A stretch of DNA of 64,000 nucleotides from VAZQ01 sp963827585. GTDB taxonomy: Bacteria > Pseudomonadota > Alphaproteobacteria > Rhizobiales > Xanthobacteraceae. The position numbers and the translations under genes were made by a program. The first letter of the stretch is position 1, and the number at the start of each line of letters is the position of its first letter. Below the pieces are notes generated by a model. That model saw nothing but the letters and a program-made list of their open reading frames with translations, was not told the origin of the DNA and did not search any database. Location: NCBI GenBank assembly GCA_963827585.1, contig CAWHCK010000060.1, positions 62,001 to 126,000 of the forward strand. Reading direction: 5' to 3'. Shown in pieces: positions 9,737 to 19,783 of the stretch.

Positions 9737-11926
9737 CCACCGAAACGGCCATGGAATGTTTCCCCGTTTGCGGCCATGTCGATCAGCAGCTTCGATGGCG
9801 CAAAGCGCGGGCCGTACGACCTCTGCAGGCGGCTGCAGAGTTCGACGAACGCCTTGCTTCCCATCGTATCGATGTAGGAGAGCGTGCCACCGGTGAACGG
9901 CGCGAAGCCGAAGCCCAGAATCGAGCCGACGTCCGCCTCGCGCACGTCGGTGATCACTTCTTCTTCCACGCAGCGCGCGGTTTCGAGCGCCTGGATCGCA
10001 AGCAGCCGCTGCTTGAGTTCATTGATGTCGATCCGCGCGAGATCAAGCTTGTGCGGCTGCAGGTCGGCAAGGCCCGGCCACAGCTTCTTCCGCCCGCCCT
10101 GCGGGTAGTCGTAAAATCCTTTGCCGTTCTTGCGCCCGAGGCGGCCCTGCTTTTCCACCATCGCTTCGAGCAGCGCCTTCTGCCGCGGATCGACGGCGCC
10201 CGGGCCAAGGTCGGCCTCGCTCGCCTTCAAGAATCTTCCAGGCAAGATCGACCGCCACCTCGTCGTTGAGCGCGAGCGGGCCCACCGGCATTCCCGCCAT
10301 GCGGCCGAGATTCTCGATCATCGCCGCCGGCACCCCTTCGCTGAGCATCAAGTGCCCTTCGCGGATATAGGTACCCACGACGCGTGAAGCATAGAAGCCG
10401 CGCGCATCGTTGACCACGATCGGCGTCTTGCGAATGGCCCGCACGTAGTCGAGCGCCACCGCGAGCGCGGCCGCGTCCGTCTTCTTGCCGAGAATGATTT
10501 CGACCAGCATCATGCGCTCGACCGGCGAGAAGAAATGAATGCCGATGAAACGGGCCGGGTGGTGCGACGTCTCGGCGAGCGAGGTGATCGGCAGCGTCGA
10601 GGTGTTGGAGCCGAGGACCGTCCCCTTCCCGATCGCGGCTTCTGCCTTGCCGATCGCGTCGGCTTTGACCTTGCGATCCTCGAACACCGCCTCGATGACG
10701 AGATCGCAGCCCTTGAGCGCGCCGTAGTCCGCACTCGCCGTGATGCGCGCGAGCAGCGCATCGCGCTCGGCCGTCGTCATCCGTCCCCTTTTGACCTGCT
10801 CGGTGACCAGCTTCTCGGAATGACCCTTGCCTTTGTCGGCCGTCCCTTGGTCGCGGTCGATCAACACGACCTTGAGCCCCGCCAGGGCGGTGACATAGGC
10901 GATACCCGCGCCCATGAAGCCCGCGCCGATGACGCCGATCGCGTTCAATGTCGTTGCCGGTATGGTTTTCGGCCGACGTGCGCCTTTGTTGAGCTCCTGC
11001 ATGGAAACGAACAACGTGCGGATCATGGCCGCCGCTTCCGGCGAGCGCAGGATTTTAGCGAACCAGCGCGACTCGACGCGCAGCGCCAGGTCCATGGGCA
11101 GCTGCAGGCCTTCGTAGACGACCTGCATGATGGCGCGCGCGGCGGGATAGTTGTCGTAGGTCTCGCGCCGGTAGATCGCATTGGCGGCCGGAAACGTCAT
11201 CATGCCGGCCTTGGAATAGACCGCTCCGCCCGGCAGCTTGAAACCTCCCACGTCCCACGGCGCCTTCGCGGTGCCGCCGGCCATGATCCACGCCTTGGCC
11301 TGCCTCACGACGTCGGCGGCGGGCACGATCGCGTCGATGAGCTTTAGGTCCTTGGCGCGCGCGAGCGGCAGCTGGTCGCCCTTGAGCAGGAGCTGGAGCG
11401 CGTCGGCCGGCGGCACCATGCGGGCGACGCGTTGCGTCCCGCCGGCGCCGGGAAAGAGCCCGATCTTGATTTCCGGCAATCCCAGCCGCGTCTTCGCGCT
11501 GTCGGCGGCGACCCGGTAGTGGCAGGCAAGGCAGAGCTCAAATCCTCCACCGAGCGCCGTTCCGGTGATCGCCGCCACCCACGGTTTGCCGCATGTCTCC
11601 AAGCGCCGATACAGCAACGACAACTTGCGGCTCTCCTCGAACAGCAGGGTGACCGCTGCGTCCTCGTCGCGCGTCTTTGCCGCGTCTGCAAACAATCGGC
11701 TGACCCGTTCCAGCATGGCGAGGTCGGCGCCGGCGCAGAACGCGTCCTTGCTCGACGTGATGACTGCGCCCCTGATCGCGCTGTCGCCGGCCACGGTATC
11801 GACGATGCTGGAAAGCTCCTCGATGACCTTGCGATCGATCAAGTTCAGCGAACGGCCGGGGGCATCCCAGGTGACAAGCGCGATGCCGTCTGCGTCGGTC
11901 TCGAGCTTGAAATTGACATACATCAT
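9718..11926 (-). CDS. 3-hydroxyacyl-CoA dehydrogenase/enoyl-CoA hydratase, FadJ/FadB-like (one frameshift near 10232)
   Basis: A bifunctional beta-oxidation enzyme of about 735 residues after repair. The crotonase domain occupies about residues 1-200 (FCAGADLA, then TALGGGFELCLACHY). The NAD-binding dehydrogenase domain follows with GVIGAGFMGAGIAY, SNTSTLPI, and HFFSPVERMMLVEII, and then the C-terminal helical domain with RKNGKGFYDYP. Near 10232 the frame changes inside ILKASEADLGPGA; removing one T of the CTTG there restores it, and total length is one base over a multiple of three. The ATG at 11926 has GGAGC nine bases upstream. It ends a fatty-acid operon with a thiolase and a cupin. Confidence 0.85.
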
Positions 11927-11951
11927 GGAGCGATGCTCCGCTTTCCAAAGG

Positions 11952-12425
11952 TCATATAGGATCGGTCGGATAGGGTTCTCCCGACCTGTGCAAGAAGCGC
12001 GTGCCGCTCCCGTCCTTGGCGGCGATGAGATCGGCATCGGGATAATGCACCTGGTCACGGGCGGCGCGCGTTCCGATTTCAAGATAGGTCGCATCGCGCT
12101 GCGACCTGTTGACGAGGTGATGACCGTTGGCGACACCCGCCTTGAAACCGGCCGCGTCGCCCGGTAGCAACACGGTCGCCTGGCCATCCTCGATCAACGT
12201 GATCTCGCCCTCGAGCACGTAGATGAACTCGTCCTCGGCCTCGTGCCAGTGGCGCAGCGCCGAGGCCGCGCCGGGCCTGAGCCGCGTGAGATTGACCCCG
12301 AATTGCGTGAGCCCCACGACGTTGCCGAGTGCCGCCTTCTCGCGGCCGTCGGTGATCGCGCGCCACGGCTCGGGATAGACGCCTTTGGTACGAACTATCG
12401 CCTTGGCAATGTCGATCTTGGGCAC
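11952..12425 (-). CDS. cupin-domain protein
   Basis: A 157-residue single-domain cupin. The first metal-site motif reads RHWHEAEDEFIYVLEGE and the second is around GDAAGFKAGVANGHHLVN, giving the usual His/His/Glu/His set. The GTG at 12425 follows AGGAGGGG at good spacing. The gene sits between the thiolase and the FadJ-like gene on the same strand with small gaps, so it is probably co-transcribed with beta-oxidation genes. No enzymatic role can be read from sequence; small-molecule binding or isomerase activity are possible. Confidence 0.8.
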   Translation of the reverse strand: MPKIDIAKAIVRTKGVYPEPWRAITDGREKAALGNVVGLTQFGVNLTRLRPGAASALRHWHEAEDEFIYVLEGEITLIEDGQATVLLPGDAAGFKAGVANGHHLVNRSQRDATYLEIGTRAARDQVHYPDADLIAAKDGSGTRFLHRSGEPYPTDPI

Positions 12426-12490
12426 TTGCCCCTCCTGCGCGGTTCAATCCGGATCGGCTCGCCCCGCGGCGCGGGTCGGCTGCCGCGGAC

Positions 12491-13699
12491 CTAGACGCGC
12501 TCGATGATGGTAGCCGTCCCCATGCCGGCGCCGATGCAGAGCGTAACCAGTGCCGTCGAAAGGTCGCGTCGTTCCAATTCATCGATGACGGTGCCGAGGA
12601 TCATGGCCCCGGTCGCACCGAGTGGGTGACCCATGGCGATTGCGCCGCCATTGACGTTGACCTTGCCCGCATCGAGGTCGAAGGCCTGGCAATAGCGCAA
12701 CACTACCGAAGCGAAGGCCTCGTTGATCTCGATGAGGTCGATATCGTCGAGCGACATCTTCGCCTTTACCAATACCTTCTCGGTCACGGCAATGGGCCCG
12801 GTGAGCATGATTGCGGGCTCCGAACCGATATTCGCGAACGCCCTGATGCGCACGCGCGGCTTCAATCCCGCCCTCTCGCCCGCGAGTTTGTTGCCGATCA
12901 GCACGGCGGCGGCCCCGTCGACAATGCCCGACGAGTTGCCGGCATGGTGCACGTGATTGACCGCCTCGAGCTCGGGATGCGCCTGGACCGCGACTGCATC
13001 GAAGCCACCGACGTCGCCCATCTGGACGAACGAGGGATTGAGCTGCGCCAAGGACTGCATGGTCGTGTTGGGGCGCATGTGCTCATCCTTGGCGAGGATG
13101 GTGAGCCCGTTCACGTCCTTGATTGCCATCACCGAGCGCGCGAAACGGCCCTCGGCCCATGCGGTCGCCGCACGCTTTTGGCTCTCCACCGCATAGGCGT
13201 CGACGTCGTCGCGTGAGAAGCCGTACTTCGTGGCAATCAGGTCGGCCGAAATCCCCTGCGGCATGAAATAGGACTTGAGCGCGATCGTAGGATCCATCGG
13301 CCACGCGCCGCCGGAAGCGCCGATGCCCACCCGGCTCATGGATTCGACGCCTCCCCCGATGGTCATGTCGTGCTGGCCCGACATGATCTCCGCCGCTGCG
13401 AAATTGACCGCGTCGAGCCCCGAGGCGCAGAAGCGATTGATTTGAATGCCGGGCACGCCGTCGCCGTAGCCCGCCGTGAGCGCCGCCGCGCGCGCGATGT
13501 CACCGCCGGCCTCGCCGACCGGATCGACGCAGCCCAACACCACGTCGTCCACAAGTACCGGGTCGAGCGCGTTGCGCGCCTTCACTGCCGCGAGCGCCTG
13601 CGCCGCCAGATTGAGCGCGGTCACCTCGTGCAGCGCTCCGTCCGCCTTGCCGCGCCCGCGCGGTGTACGAACGTGATCGTAGATGAAGGCATCGATCAT
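12491..13699 (-). CDS. acetyl-CoA C-acyltransferase (thiolase)
   Basis: A full-length 402-residue thiolase that cleaves 3-ketoacyl-CoA or condenses acetyl-CoA. The nucleophilic cysteine lies in NRFCASGLDAV near residue 91, the catalytic histidine in GHPLGATGA, and the second cysteine in CIGAGMGTA near the C-terminus. The linker motif INEAFASVV is also present. The start MIDAFIYDHVRTPRG is typical of the proteobacterial FadA/AtoB-like group that works beside FadJ-type enzymes. It lies between the acyl-CoA dehydrogenase remnant (5 bp upstream) and the cupin gene. Confidence 0.93.
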   Translation of the reverse strand: MIDAFIYDHVRTPRGRGKADGALHEVTALNLAAQALAAVKARNALDPVLVDDVVLGCVDPVGEAGGDIARAAALTAGYGDGVPGIQINRFCASGLDAVNFAAAEIMSGQHDMTIGGGVESMSRVGIGASGGAWPMDPTIALKSYFMPQGISADLIATKYGFSRDDVDAYAVESQKRAATAWAEGRFARSVMAIKDVNGLTILAKDEHMRPNTTMQSLAQLNPSFVQMGDVGGFDAVAVQAHPELEAVNHVHHAGNSSGIVDGAAAVLIGNKLAGERAGLKPRVRIRAFANIGSEPAIMLTGPIAVTEKVLVKAKMSLDDIDLIEINEAFASVVLRYCQAFDLDAGKVNVNGGAIAMGHPLGATGAMILGTVIDELERRDLSTALVTLCIGAGMGTATIIERV

Positions 13700-13703
13700 G
13701 CGG

Positions 13704-13982
13704 CTACAGGCTCCTTGCGATCAGAAGCATCATGATCTCGTTGGTACCGGCATAGATACGCATCACCCGCGCGTCGCGATACATGCGCGAGATCGGAAAT
13801 TCTTCCATCAGCCGTAGCCGCCGAGCAGTTGCAGGCAGCATCGATGTCTTTCCCTGCATGTCGGTGAGCCAGTATTTGGCCATGGAGGCGGTGACCGTAT
13901 CGAGCGTGCCGGCCAGATAACGTGCGAGCAACACGATGTCCTCGGTCATCCAGCTCGGACGAGGAAGGTTGAGGACGTCCAT
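13704..13982 (-). pseudogene. acyl-CoA dehydrogenase, C-terminal remnant
   Basis: Only the last ~90 residues of an acyl-CoA dehydrogenase are recognisable: LAGTLDTVTASMAKYW, TDMQGK, then EEFPISRMYRDARVM, RIYAGTNEIM and LIARSL at the end. The N-terminal and central FAD/acyl-CoA domains (roughly 290 residues) are missing, and no match to them is seen upstream. Between TDMQGK and EEFPIS the expected QLLGGYG segment is readable only in another frame, so there are at least two indels within about 60 bp. This is real decay rather than a single error. It sits at the 5' end of the beta-oxidation operon. Confidence 0.8.
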
Positions 13983-14145
13983 GGCAATCCCAATGATCCA
14001 AGCAACTTACACGGCGCCGCCACGCGATGCGAGGTAGGCGTTGACAAGCGGCCCTCACTTTTTCACAACCGCCCCGTCGGAGGAAAGGATAATTCCTGAT
14101 GCGATCTATTGATCCGCGATCTGACATTGTCCGGCGGACCGAGTC

Positions 14146-15291
14146 GTGCTGGCTTCAGGTGAAGCGGCCGTCGCTCCGAAACGTGGTCGCAAACGACGGC
14201 GGTGGGTCACTCTCAAAGCCGGCCCTCGCACTCCGCACGACCCGGCATTGACCACTTCGGGGACATGGGGGCGAAGTCTGGCGAATGTTCGCCGGCCGGT
14301 CCCCGGCCTGTTGCTGTCGTCGTTTGTCGCGGTCGCCGCAGTAATGACCGCCCCTTTCGTCGGCGCTCTCTTGCCCATCCCCGCAATGGTGATCGCGCTA
14401 CTGATCGGCATCGCGCTCAACCCGCTGGCGCGACGGCCGTGGTTTCAGCCCGGCATCGTGTTCTGCCTGAAGACGATCCTGCGTTGGGCAGTCGCATTGC
14501 TGGGCCTGCGGATCGCGTTGGGCGAGATTGCGGCGCTCGGAGTGGCGACAGCGGTCCTGGTAATGGCCTCGATGGCCGCCACGCTGGTCGCCGGGTTGCT
14601 GCTCGCACGCATTTTCGGGTTGGAGCAGGCCTACGGAACGTTGGCGGGCGCGGGGACGGCGGTGTGCGGGGCCTCCGCCACGCTCGCGACCTCGATCGTC
14701 CTGCCGGACTATAAGGGCAAGGACGCTGACGTCGCATTCGTCGTCATTGCCGTCAATGCATTGTCGACGTTGGCGATGGTTGTCTATCCCCTCGTCTGCG
14801 TTTCGCTCGGATTCGATCCGCAGACCACCGGCGTCATGCTCGGGGCAACCATCCACGATGTCGCGCAGGTTGTGGGTGCTGGATACGCGGTGTCGGAGAC
14901 GGCAGGCAACACGGCGGTGATCGTCAAGCTGTTCCGGGTCTTGCTGATGTTGCCCCTTGTCCTCTTCATCGGTTGGTTATTTGCACGGCAAACCGTCGCG
15001 AGCAGCGCCGCCAGGATTCCGATCCCGGTCTTCGCGCTCGCTTTCGTGGCCTTGTGCGTCCTCAACAGCATCGCGGGGGCAATGCCCGCTGTGGCGCCGA
15101 CATTCGCACAGATCAAAGCTCCCCTGGTCGAGGCGTCCACCTGGGGCTTGTTGATTGCCATTGCGGCGCTCGGGCTCGGCACGTCGCTGAAGGCCATTGT
15201 CGCGCTGGGCTGGCGCCATGTCGCGACCGTGACCGGGACGACATTCGTCATCCTGCTCGTGGTGACCGCGGCGTTGGCGATGCTGGGGTGA
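14146..15291 (+). CDS. YeiH-family putative sulfate/sulfonate exporter
   Basis: A multi-pass membrane protein (about ten helices) of the YeiH/Cons_hypoth698 family. Characteristic segments are ALLIGIALNPL, LRWAVALLGLRIALGEI, the GAGTAVCGASA loop, and MLGATIHDVAQVVGAGYAVS. Transported substrate is not established; sulfate or sulfonate export is the usual guess. The start is uncertain: the GTG at 14146 gives about 50 polar residues before the first helix, and a later start before LANVRRPVPG is possible. The 163 bp upstream, back to the acyl-CoA dehydrogenase remnant, holds no visible gene. Confidence 0.8.
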   Translation: MLASGEAAVAPKRGRKRRRWVTLKAGPRTPHDPALTTSGTWGRSLANVRRPVPGLLLSSFVAVAAVMTAPFVGALLPIPAMVIALLIGIALNPLARRPWFQPGIVFCLKTILRWAVALLGLRIALGEIAALGVATAVLVMASMAATLVAGLLLARIFGLEQAYGTLAGAGTAVCGASATLATSIVLPDYKGKDADVAFVVIAVNALSTLAMVVYPLVCVSLGFDPQTTGVMLGATIHDVAQVVGAGYAVSETAGNTAVIVKLFRVLLMLPLVLFIGWLFARQTVASSAARIPIPVFALAFVALCVLNSIAGAMPAVAPTFAQIKAPLVEASTWGLLIAIAALGLGTSLKAIVALGWRHVATVTGTTFVILLVVTAALAMLG

Positions 15292-15325
15292 AGGCGCGGT
15301 TCGCGGTGAAAACGGCCAGTCGCTT

Positions 15326-15790
15326 TCAAGTGTCGTGATCAGGATGTTGGTAGCTGACGAAACGCGTCGCCAGATCGGGGGTTATGAATTCCTCGGTGCG
15401 CTTGCCCGGCAATTCGGAGACCGTCGGAAGCCATGACGCTGTCCGCTCGACACTGTATTGGAGCACGGGGCGTACGGCGTCGGGTTTATCGAGGCTGCCC
15501 ACCGCCACGCTGATGTTGGGGCTTTCGATGAAGTTGTAGGTCAGCGGGGTGCCGCATGCGCCGCAGAAATGGCGCTCGACCAGGCTCGACGACCGAAATG
15601 CCGGCGGCTGCCCGCGCGTCCAGCGCAAATTCGCCTTCTTCACCCGCGCGAATGCCATCATCGGTCCGCCCGACGCCTTCTGACACATGCGGCAGTGGCA
15701 AACGCTGACTTGATCGGGCGCGCCCGATAGCTCATAGCGTACGGCGCCGCATTGGCAGCCGCCCGTAAAACGCGGGTCTTGTTGGTTCAT
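15326..15790 (-). CDS. GFA-family (CENP-V/GFA) zinc-binding protein
   Basis: A 154-residue glutathione-dependent formaldehyde-activating-like domain. Zinc ligands appear as GGCQCGAVRYE, then CHCRMCQKASG, then HFCGACGTPL. Despite the family name, most members have no demonstrated formaldehyde activity; binding of a thiol or small aldehyde is plausible. I use the ATG at 15790 (MNQQDPRFTGG) with GAGGG upstream; a start nine codons earlier at 15817 is possible. Confidence 0.85.
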   Translation of the reverse strand: MNQQDPRFTGGCQCGAVRYELSGAPDQVSVCHCRMCQKASGGPMMAFARVKKANLRWTRGQPPAFRSSSLVERHFCGACGTPLTYNFIESPNISVAVGSLDKPDAVRPVLQYSVERTASWLPTVSELPGKRTEEFITPDLATRFVSYQHPDHDT

Positions 15791-16016
15791 GTCGCCCTCA
15801 TGCTGCCATCCGCTCATCCTGGTGGATCATACCGGGGGCCGCCCTTTTTGCGAACGGACCGATGGCAGAATCGCAGGTCCTTAACCGCGTATTTACCCGA
15901 ACGACAAAAACTGCGCCCGAGGGGCTCAGGGCCGCTATCCACTGTTTGTTCACGAGCGTCGGCTCCAAAAGGGCCGTCGGGCTCGCGCTGCACCTGCCCA
16001 ACACGCGGATGCGGGC

Positions 16017-17834
16017 ATGACATCTGGCGTTCCATGGCACCTAACAGGAGTCAGGCGGCAGGCGCGCGAGGCCGCACGGGAGGCCGCGCGCCGTTCCGGC
16101 ATGTCGGTCGGCGAATGGCTCGATGCTGTCATTCTCGATTGCGCTTCGCAGGAGGGGGTCGAGCCGAGCCCGCTCGCGCGACCCCCATACCACCCCTCGG
16201 GCAGCGACGATGCCGATGGCGACGAGCACGTGGGGAGGGCCCGCACGCGCGCGCAGGAGCGGTCCGGCGTCGGGCAACATCTGCGCGAGATCAATTCGCA
16301 GATCGATGTCCTCGAGCAGCCTTGCTGCTTCGACAAGGCCGTCGATACCCTGCGCGATGATCTCGCCGAAATTGGCCTGGTGCTTCGGGAGGCGATGCCG
16401 CGCAGAGCGGTCGAGGCGCTCGAAAACGAGGTGCGCAAGCTCGCCGACCGGGTCGACGACAGCCGCCATGCAGGTGCCGACGGTGCCGCGCTCGCGGCAG
16501 TCGAGCACGGGCTCGCCGAAATGCGCGATGCGTTGCGTGCCTTGACGCCCGCCGAGGGCCTGCTCGGCGTAGCCCAAGTGGTGCAGCAGCTGGCACACAA
16601 GGTAGACCTCATCGGGAGCAATGCGCAGAACCCAGCGGCCCTCGAGCAGCTCGAAGGCGCCATCGTTGCGATGCGCGGCATCGTCTCCCATGTAGCCTCG
16701 AACAACGCGCTGGCGAAGCTATCGGACGAGGTTCGCGCCCTCGCCGGCAAGATCGATCAGGCTGCCAGCCACGCTGGCAGCAGAATTCTGTCGGCGGTCG
16801 ATGGCCGAATTGCCATGCTCGCCGACGCGCTCGAAGCGCTCAATCGGCGCCGCCAGAACCTGCCCGATGAGCTTGCGGTCGCGGTCAAGGGATTGATCGA
16901 GAAGATCGAACGGATGCAGCCCACGCGCGATGGTCATTCGCCGCTCGGCCATCTCGAGGATCGGATCGCCAAACTGATCGAGAAGCTCGACGCCTCCGAC
17001 GCCCGGCTCAATCATCTCGAAACGATCGAGCGATTGCTGAGGGAGCTCCCGGTCCATCTCGGCTCCGCGGGCGCGTCGAACTTTTCACGCGCTCCTGTGT
17101 CGCCGTCAGAGCTGGACGCCCTTTCGCGCGATCTCGCCGAGCTCAGGCAAACCGAAAAGAAGACGCAGGATTCGCTCGAAGTCTTGCACGGCACGCTGGG
17201 CCATGTCGTTGATCGGCTGGCGACGATCGAAACCGACCTGCGTGCCGGGCCGATGCAAGGGGCCGACGCCCCGCCCCTTCTGCAGTCGGCTTCGCTCCCT
17301 CCTGCCCCCCCGACGACCTCGAATCCGCCAGCGGCGCCCAAGGAGCCCGCACCAGCGATGCCGGAGACGGCGGCCGCCACGGAGACGCCCGCGCCCACGA
17401 CCGAACCGGAGCCGCCGCGCGATCAGCCACGGGAGCCCGGCTCTGGCGCGGCCCGCGGCGACAACCCGGCTGCGGTGGCGGAGCGCGCCACCCGCGCCGA
17501 CGGGTCGCCCGAAGGAGCAAAGCCATCCTCCATCGCAGATCGCAGTGGCAGGTCGAATTTCATCGCTGCGGCGCGCCGCGCCGCGCAAGCGGCGCCTCGG
17601 GACGCTCTCCCAAGCAAAGGCGAATTCGAGCTGGGTGATACCGTCTCCGCCGCCAGCAGGCCCGTGCGTCGAGTTCGTCGGCAGATTGCGCGCGTTGATC
17701 ACCGGCTAGCGCCGCCCGGCCCGCCCCTCTCCCACATCAAACAACCCGCGCCGGCCTCTGCTCGACCTTGCCATGCCGCTCTCTGCACAATAAGAAATGC
17801 GCGAAGGCGTGGCGTGCGCGGCCGACATCGGTAG
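16017..17834 (+). CDS. PodJ-like polarity/localization factor, N-terminal part (C-terminus lost)
   Basis: The N-terminus (MTSGVPWHLTG, then AREAAREAARRSGMSVGEWL) is the hallmark of the large Rhizobiales PodJ-like/SEL1-repeat localization factors. A long coiled-coil-rich region follows (about residues 70-420), then a Pro/Ala/Glu-rich linker (about 425-490) and the segment FIAAARRAAQAA that normally precedes the transmembrane helix. After that the reading becomes an Arg/Pro-rich tail with no membrane segment, no SEL1 repeats and no peptidoglycan-binding domain. So the protein is missing its membrane and periplasmic half. The tail from about residue 530 to 605 is probably out of frame or junk. 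As read it would be a soluble cytoplasmic fragment. Confidence 0.65.
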   Translation: MTSGVPWHLTGVRRQAREAAREAARRSGMSVGEWLDAVILDCASQEGVEPSPLARPPYHPSGSDDADGDEHVGRARTRAQERSGVGQHLREINSQIDVLEQPCCFDKAVDTLRDDLAEIGLVLREAMPRRAVEALENEVRKLADRVDDSRHAGADGAALAAVEHGLAEMRDALRALTPAEGLLGVAQVVQQLAHKVDLIGSNAQNPAALEQLEGAIVAMRGIVSHVASNNALAKLSDEVRALAGKIDQAASHAGSRILSAVDGRIAMLADALEALNRRRQNLPDELAVAVKGLIEKIERMQPTRDGHSPLGHLEDRIAKLIEKLDASDARLNHLETIERLLRELPVHLGSAGASNFSRAPVSPSELDALSRDLAELRQTEKKTQDSLEVLHGTLGHVVDRLATIETDLRAGPMQGADAPPLLQSASLPPAPPTTSNPPAAPKEPAPAMPETAAATETPAPTTEPEPPRDQPREPGSGAARGDNPAAVAERATRADGSPEGAKPSSIADRSGRSNFIAAARRAAQAAPRDALPSKGEFELGDTVSAASRPVRRVRRQIARVDHRLAPPGPPLSHIKQPAPASARPCHAALCTIRNARRRGVRGRHR

Positions 17835-18064
17835 GATGCGCGCGTCTGCCCGCTGAGTCCCGAGCCCATTCGCGGGGCGTCGTGCCGGCGACGCTCTCGC
17901 GCCACGATCAAGCGCAAGTCGGCTCTGCTGGCGCCCGTCGCGATTTCGTCAGACGGCCATTTGCGAGGTCGCCGCGAATTCGGTCGAGACACGTTTCAAC
18001 TTTTCGCAGGACCGGCGTGGCCGGCTCTGCGCATATCTGAGCCTCGAACCGAGGACCGCGCGCT
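17835..18064. other. 230-bp region after the truncated PodJ-like gene
   Basis: No supported gene. It may hold scrambled remains of the missing PodJ-like C-terminus, but no SEL1 or peptidoglycan-binding motif can be read in any frame. Confidence 0.4.
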
Positions 18065-18991
18065 TTGCAGATCTATCTTCCAATCGCGGACTTGCCGGTC
18101 AACGTGTTCGTCATTCTGGCCATGGGGCTCGCGGTCGGATTCATCTCCGGCATGTTCGGCATCGGCGGCGGCTTTCTCATGACCCCGCTTTTGATCTTCC
18201 TCGGGATCACCCCCGCAGTCGCAGTCGCGACGGTCGCCAGCCACATCGCTGCCTCCTCCATGTCGGGCGCGATCAGCTACTGGCGCCGCAGGGCGATCGA
18301 TCTCGCACTCGCCTTCATGCTGCTTGCGGGCGGTATTATCGGCACCGCCTTCGGCGTCTGGCTGTTCACGACCCTGCGCGCGATCGGCCAGCTCGACATC
18401 ACCATCGGCGTTTCCTACGTGCTTCTGCTCGGGATTATCGGCGCGTTGATGGTGGCCGAGGCCGTCGGAGCGATTATCCGCGCACGCAAGGGCAAGCCGG
18501 TCGAGCTGCGTCGGCCCGGCAGCCACACCTGGATCCATGGACTGCCGTTCAAGCTGCGGTTCAAGCGCTCGCGCATCTATGTCTCCGCGATCCCGGTCTG
18601 GGGGATCGGCTTTTTCATTGGATTCATCGGCGCGGTCATGGGCATCGGCGGGGGGTTTCTGCTGGTGCCGATGCTGATCTACGCGCTGCGCGTGCCGACA
18701 GCGACGGTGATCGGAACATCGATGGTGCTCACGCTGGTGACAATGGCGTCGGCTACGGTGATGCACGCCGCTACCAATCACCTCGTCGACGCGCTGCTGG
18801 CGCTGTTTCTGATGGTCGGCGGCGTGACCGGCGCCCAGTTCGGGGCGCGCGCCGGCCAGAAGATGAGCGGCGAGCGCCTGCGCCTCCTCCTGGGCTTGCT
18901 GGTGCTCGCGGTGGGAATTCGCTTCGCGCTCGATCTCGTTGTGCCGCCGGACAACCTCTACTCCATCCGTACGCTGGACCCCGGCACATGA
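18065..18991 (+). CDS. TauE/SafE-family sulfite/sulfonate exporter
   Basis: A 308-residue permease with about eight membrane helices in two homologous halves, each opening with the family signature: GFISGMFGIGGGFLMTPLLI and, in the second half, GFIGAVMGIGGGFLLVPMLI. TauE/SafE proteins export sulfite, sulfoacetate or related anions. The TTG at 18065 is chosen because MQIYLPIADLPVN is the usual N-terminus of this subgroup and GAGG lies upstream. Its TGA overlaps the ATG of the next gene (ATGA), so the two are co-translated. Confidence 0.88.
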   Translation: MQIYLPIADLPVNVFVILAMGLAVGFISGMFGIGGGFLMTPLLIFLGITPAVAVATVASHIAASSMSGAISYWRRRAIDLALAFMLLAGGIIGTAFGVWLFTTLRAIGQLDITIGVSYVLLLGIIGALMVAEAVGAIIRARKGKPVELRRPGSHTWIHGLPFKLRFKRSRIYVSAIPVWGIGFFIGFIGAVMGIGGGFLLVPMLIYALRVPTATVIGTSMVLTLVTMASATVMHAATNHLVDALLALFLMVGGVTGAQFGARAGQKMSGERLRLLLGLLVLAVGIRFALDLVVPPDNLYSIRTLDPGT

Positions 18992-19773
18992 CGAGACGCT
19001 CTGCACTTGCGATCATCGCCGGGCTCGCCGCGCTCGCCGCATCGGCCGTTCCAGCCGCCGGCGAGCGGCTGGTCGCCTCGCTGTCCAATCACCGGGTGAT
19101 GATCACGTCGAATTTCACCGGCGAGGAGCTCGTGCTGTTCGGCGGAGTCGAGCAAGACGCGGCGTCCCGGCCGCGGCGCGGCGGCTACGATATCGTCGTC
19201 ACCGTCACCGGGCCGCGCCAGACGGTTGTGACCTTCCGCAAGGAGAGGGCGCTTGGCATCTGGGTGAATGCCGACTCGCGCGTGCTCGAGAATGCGCCTG
19301 CCTATCTCGCCGTGCTCTCGAACCGGCCGCTCGATGCCATTACCAATACTGAAACCCTGCGCCGCCTGCAGCTTGGTCTCGACAACTTTCCCTTGCCGCA
19401 GCGCGCCAGCGTCAATATCGCCGATGCCGCGAGCGACGATCCGTTCCGCCTCGCTTTCATCAAGATCAAGACCGATCAGGGGCTTTACCGCGAGGTGTCG
19501 AACGGCGTCACCTTCCTCACGCCGGCGCTGTTCCGCGCTCCCATCCCGTTGCCGGCCGAGGTGCCGGTCGGGACCTACGAGGTGGATATCAGGCTGTTCG
19601 CCGACGGGGCGCAGATCGCACGCGCACCGTCGCCGTTCGAGGTCTACAAATCGGGTTTCGAGCAGGTCGTCACGACCGCGGCGCGCGAGCACGGCCTGCT
19701 CTATGGCCTTGCCACCGCAATGATGGCGATCGCTACCGGCTGGTTCGCCTCGGTGGTGTTCAGGCGGGATTGA
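18988..19773 (+). CDS. TIGR02186-family membrane-anchored protein
   Basis: A 261-residue exported protein: signal peptide (MTRRSALAIIAGLAALAA), a beta-rich periplasmic region beginning ERLVASLSNHRVMI and containing NFTGEELVLFG, and one C-terminal transmembrane helix near LLYGLATAMMAIATGWF. I recognise this as TIGR02186, which regularly accompanies a TauE-type permease; here they overlap by four bases. A role in sulfur-anion export with its partner is inferred from context only. Confidence 0.82.
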   Translation: MTRRSALAIIAGLAALAASAVPAAGERLVASLSNHRVMITSNFTGEELVLFGGVEQDAASRPRRGGYDIVVTVTGPRQTVVTFRKERALGIWVNADSRVLENAPAYLAVLSNRPLDAITNTETLRRLQLGLDNFPLPQRASVNIADAASDDPFRLAFIKIKTDQGLYREVSNGVTFLTPALFRAPIPLPAEVPVGTYEVDIRLFADGAQIARAPSPFEVYKSGFEQVVTTAAREHGLLYGLATAMMAIATGWFASVVFRRD

Positions 19774-19783
19774 GGCGCTGGCA

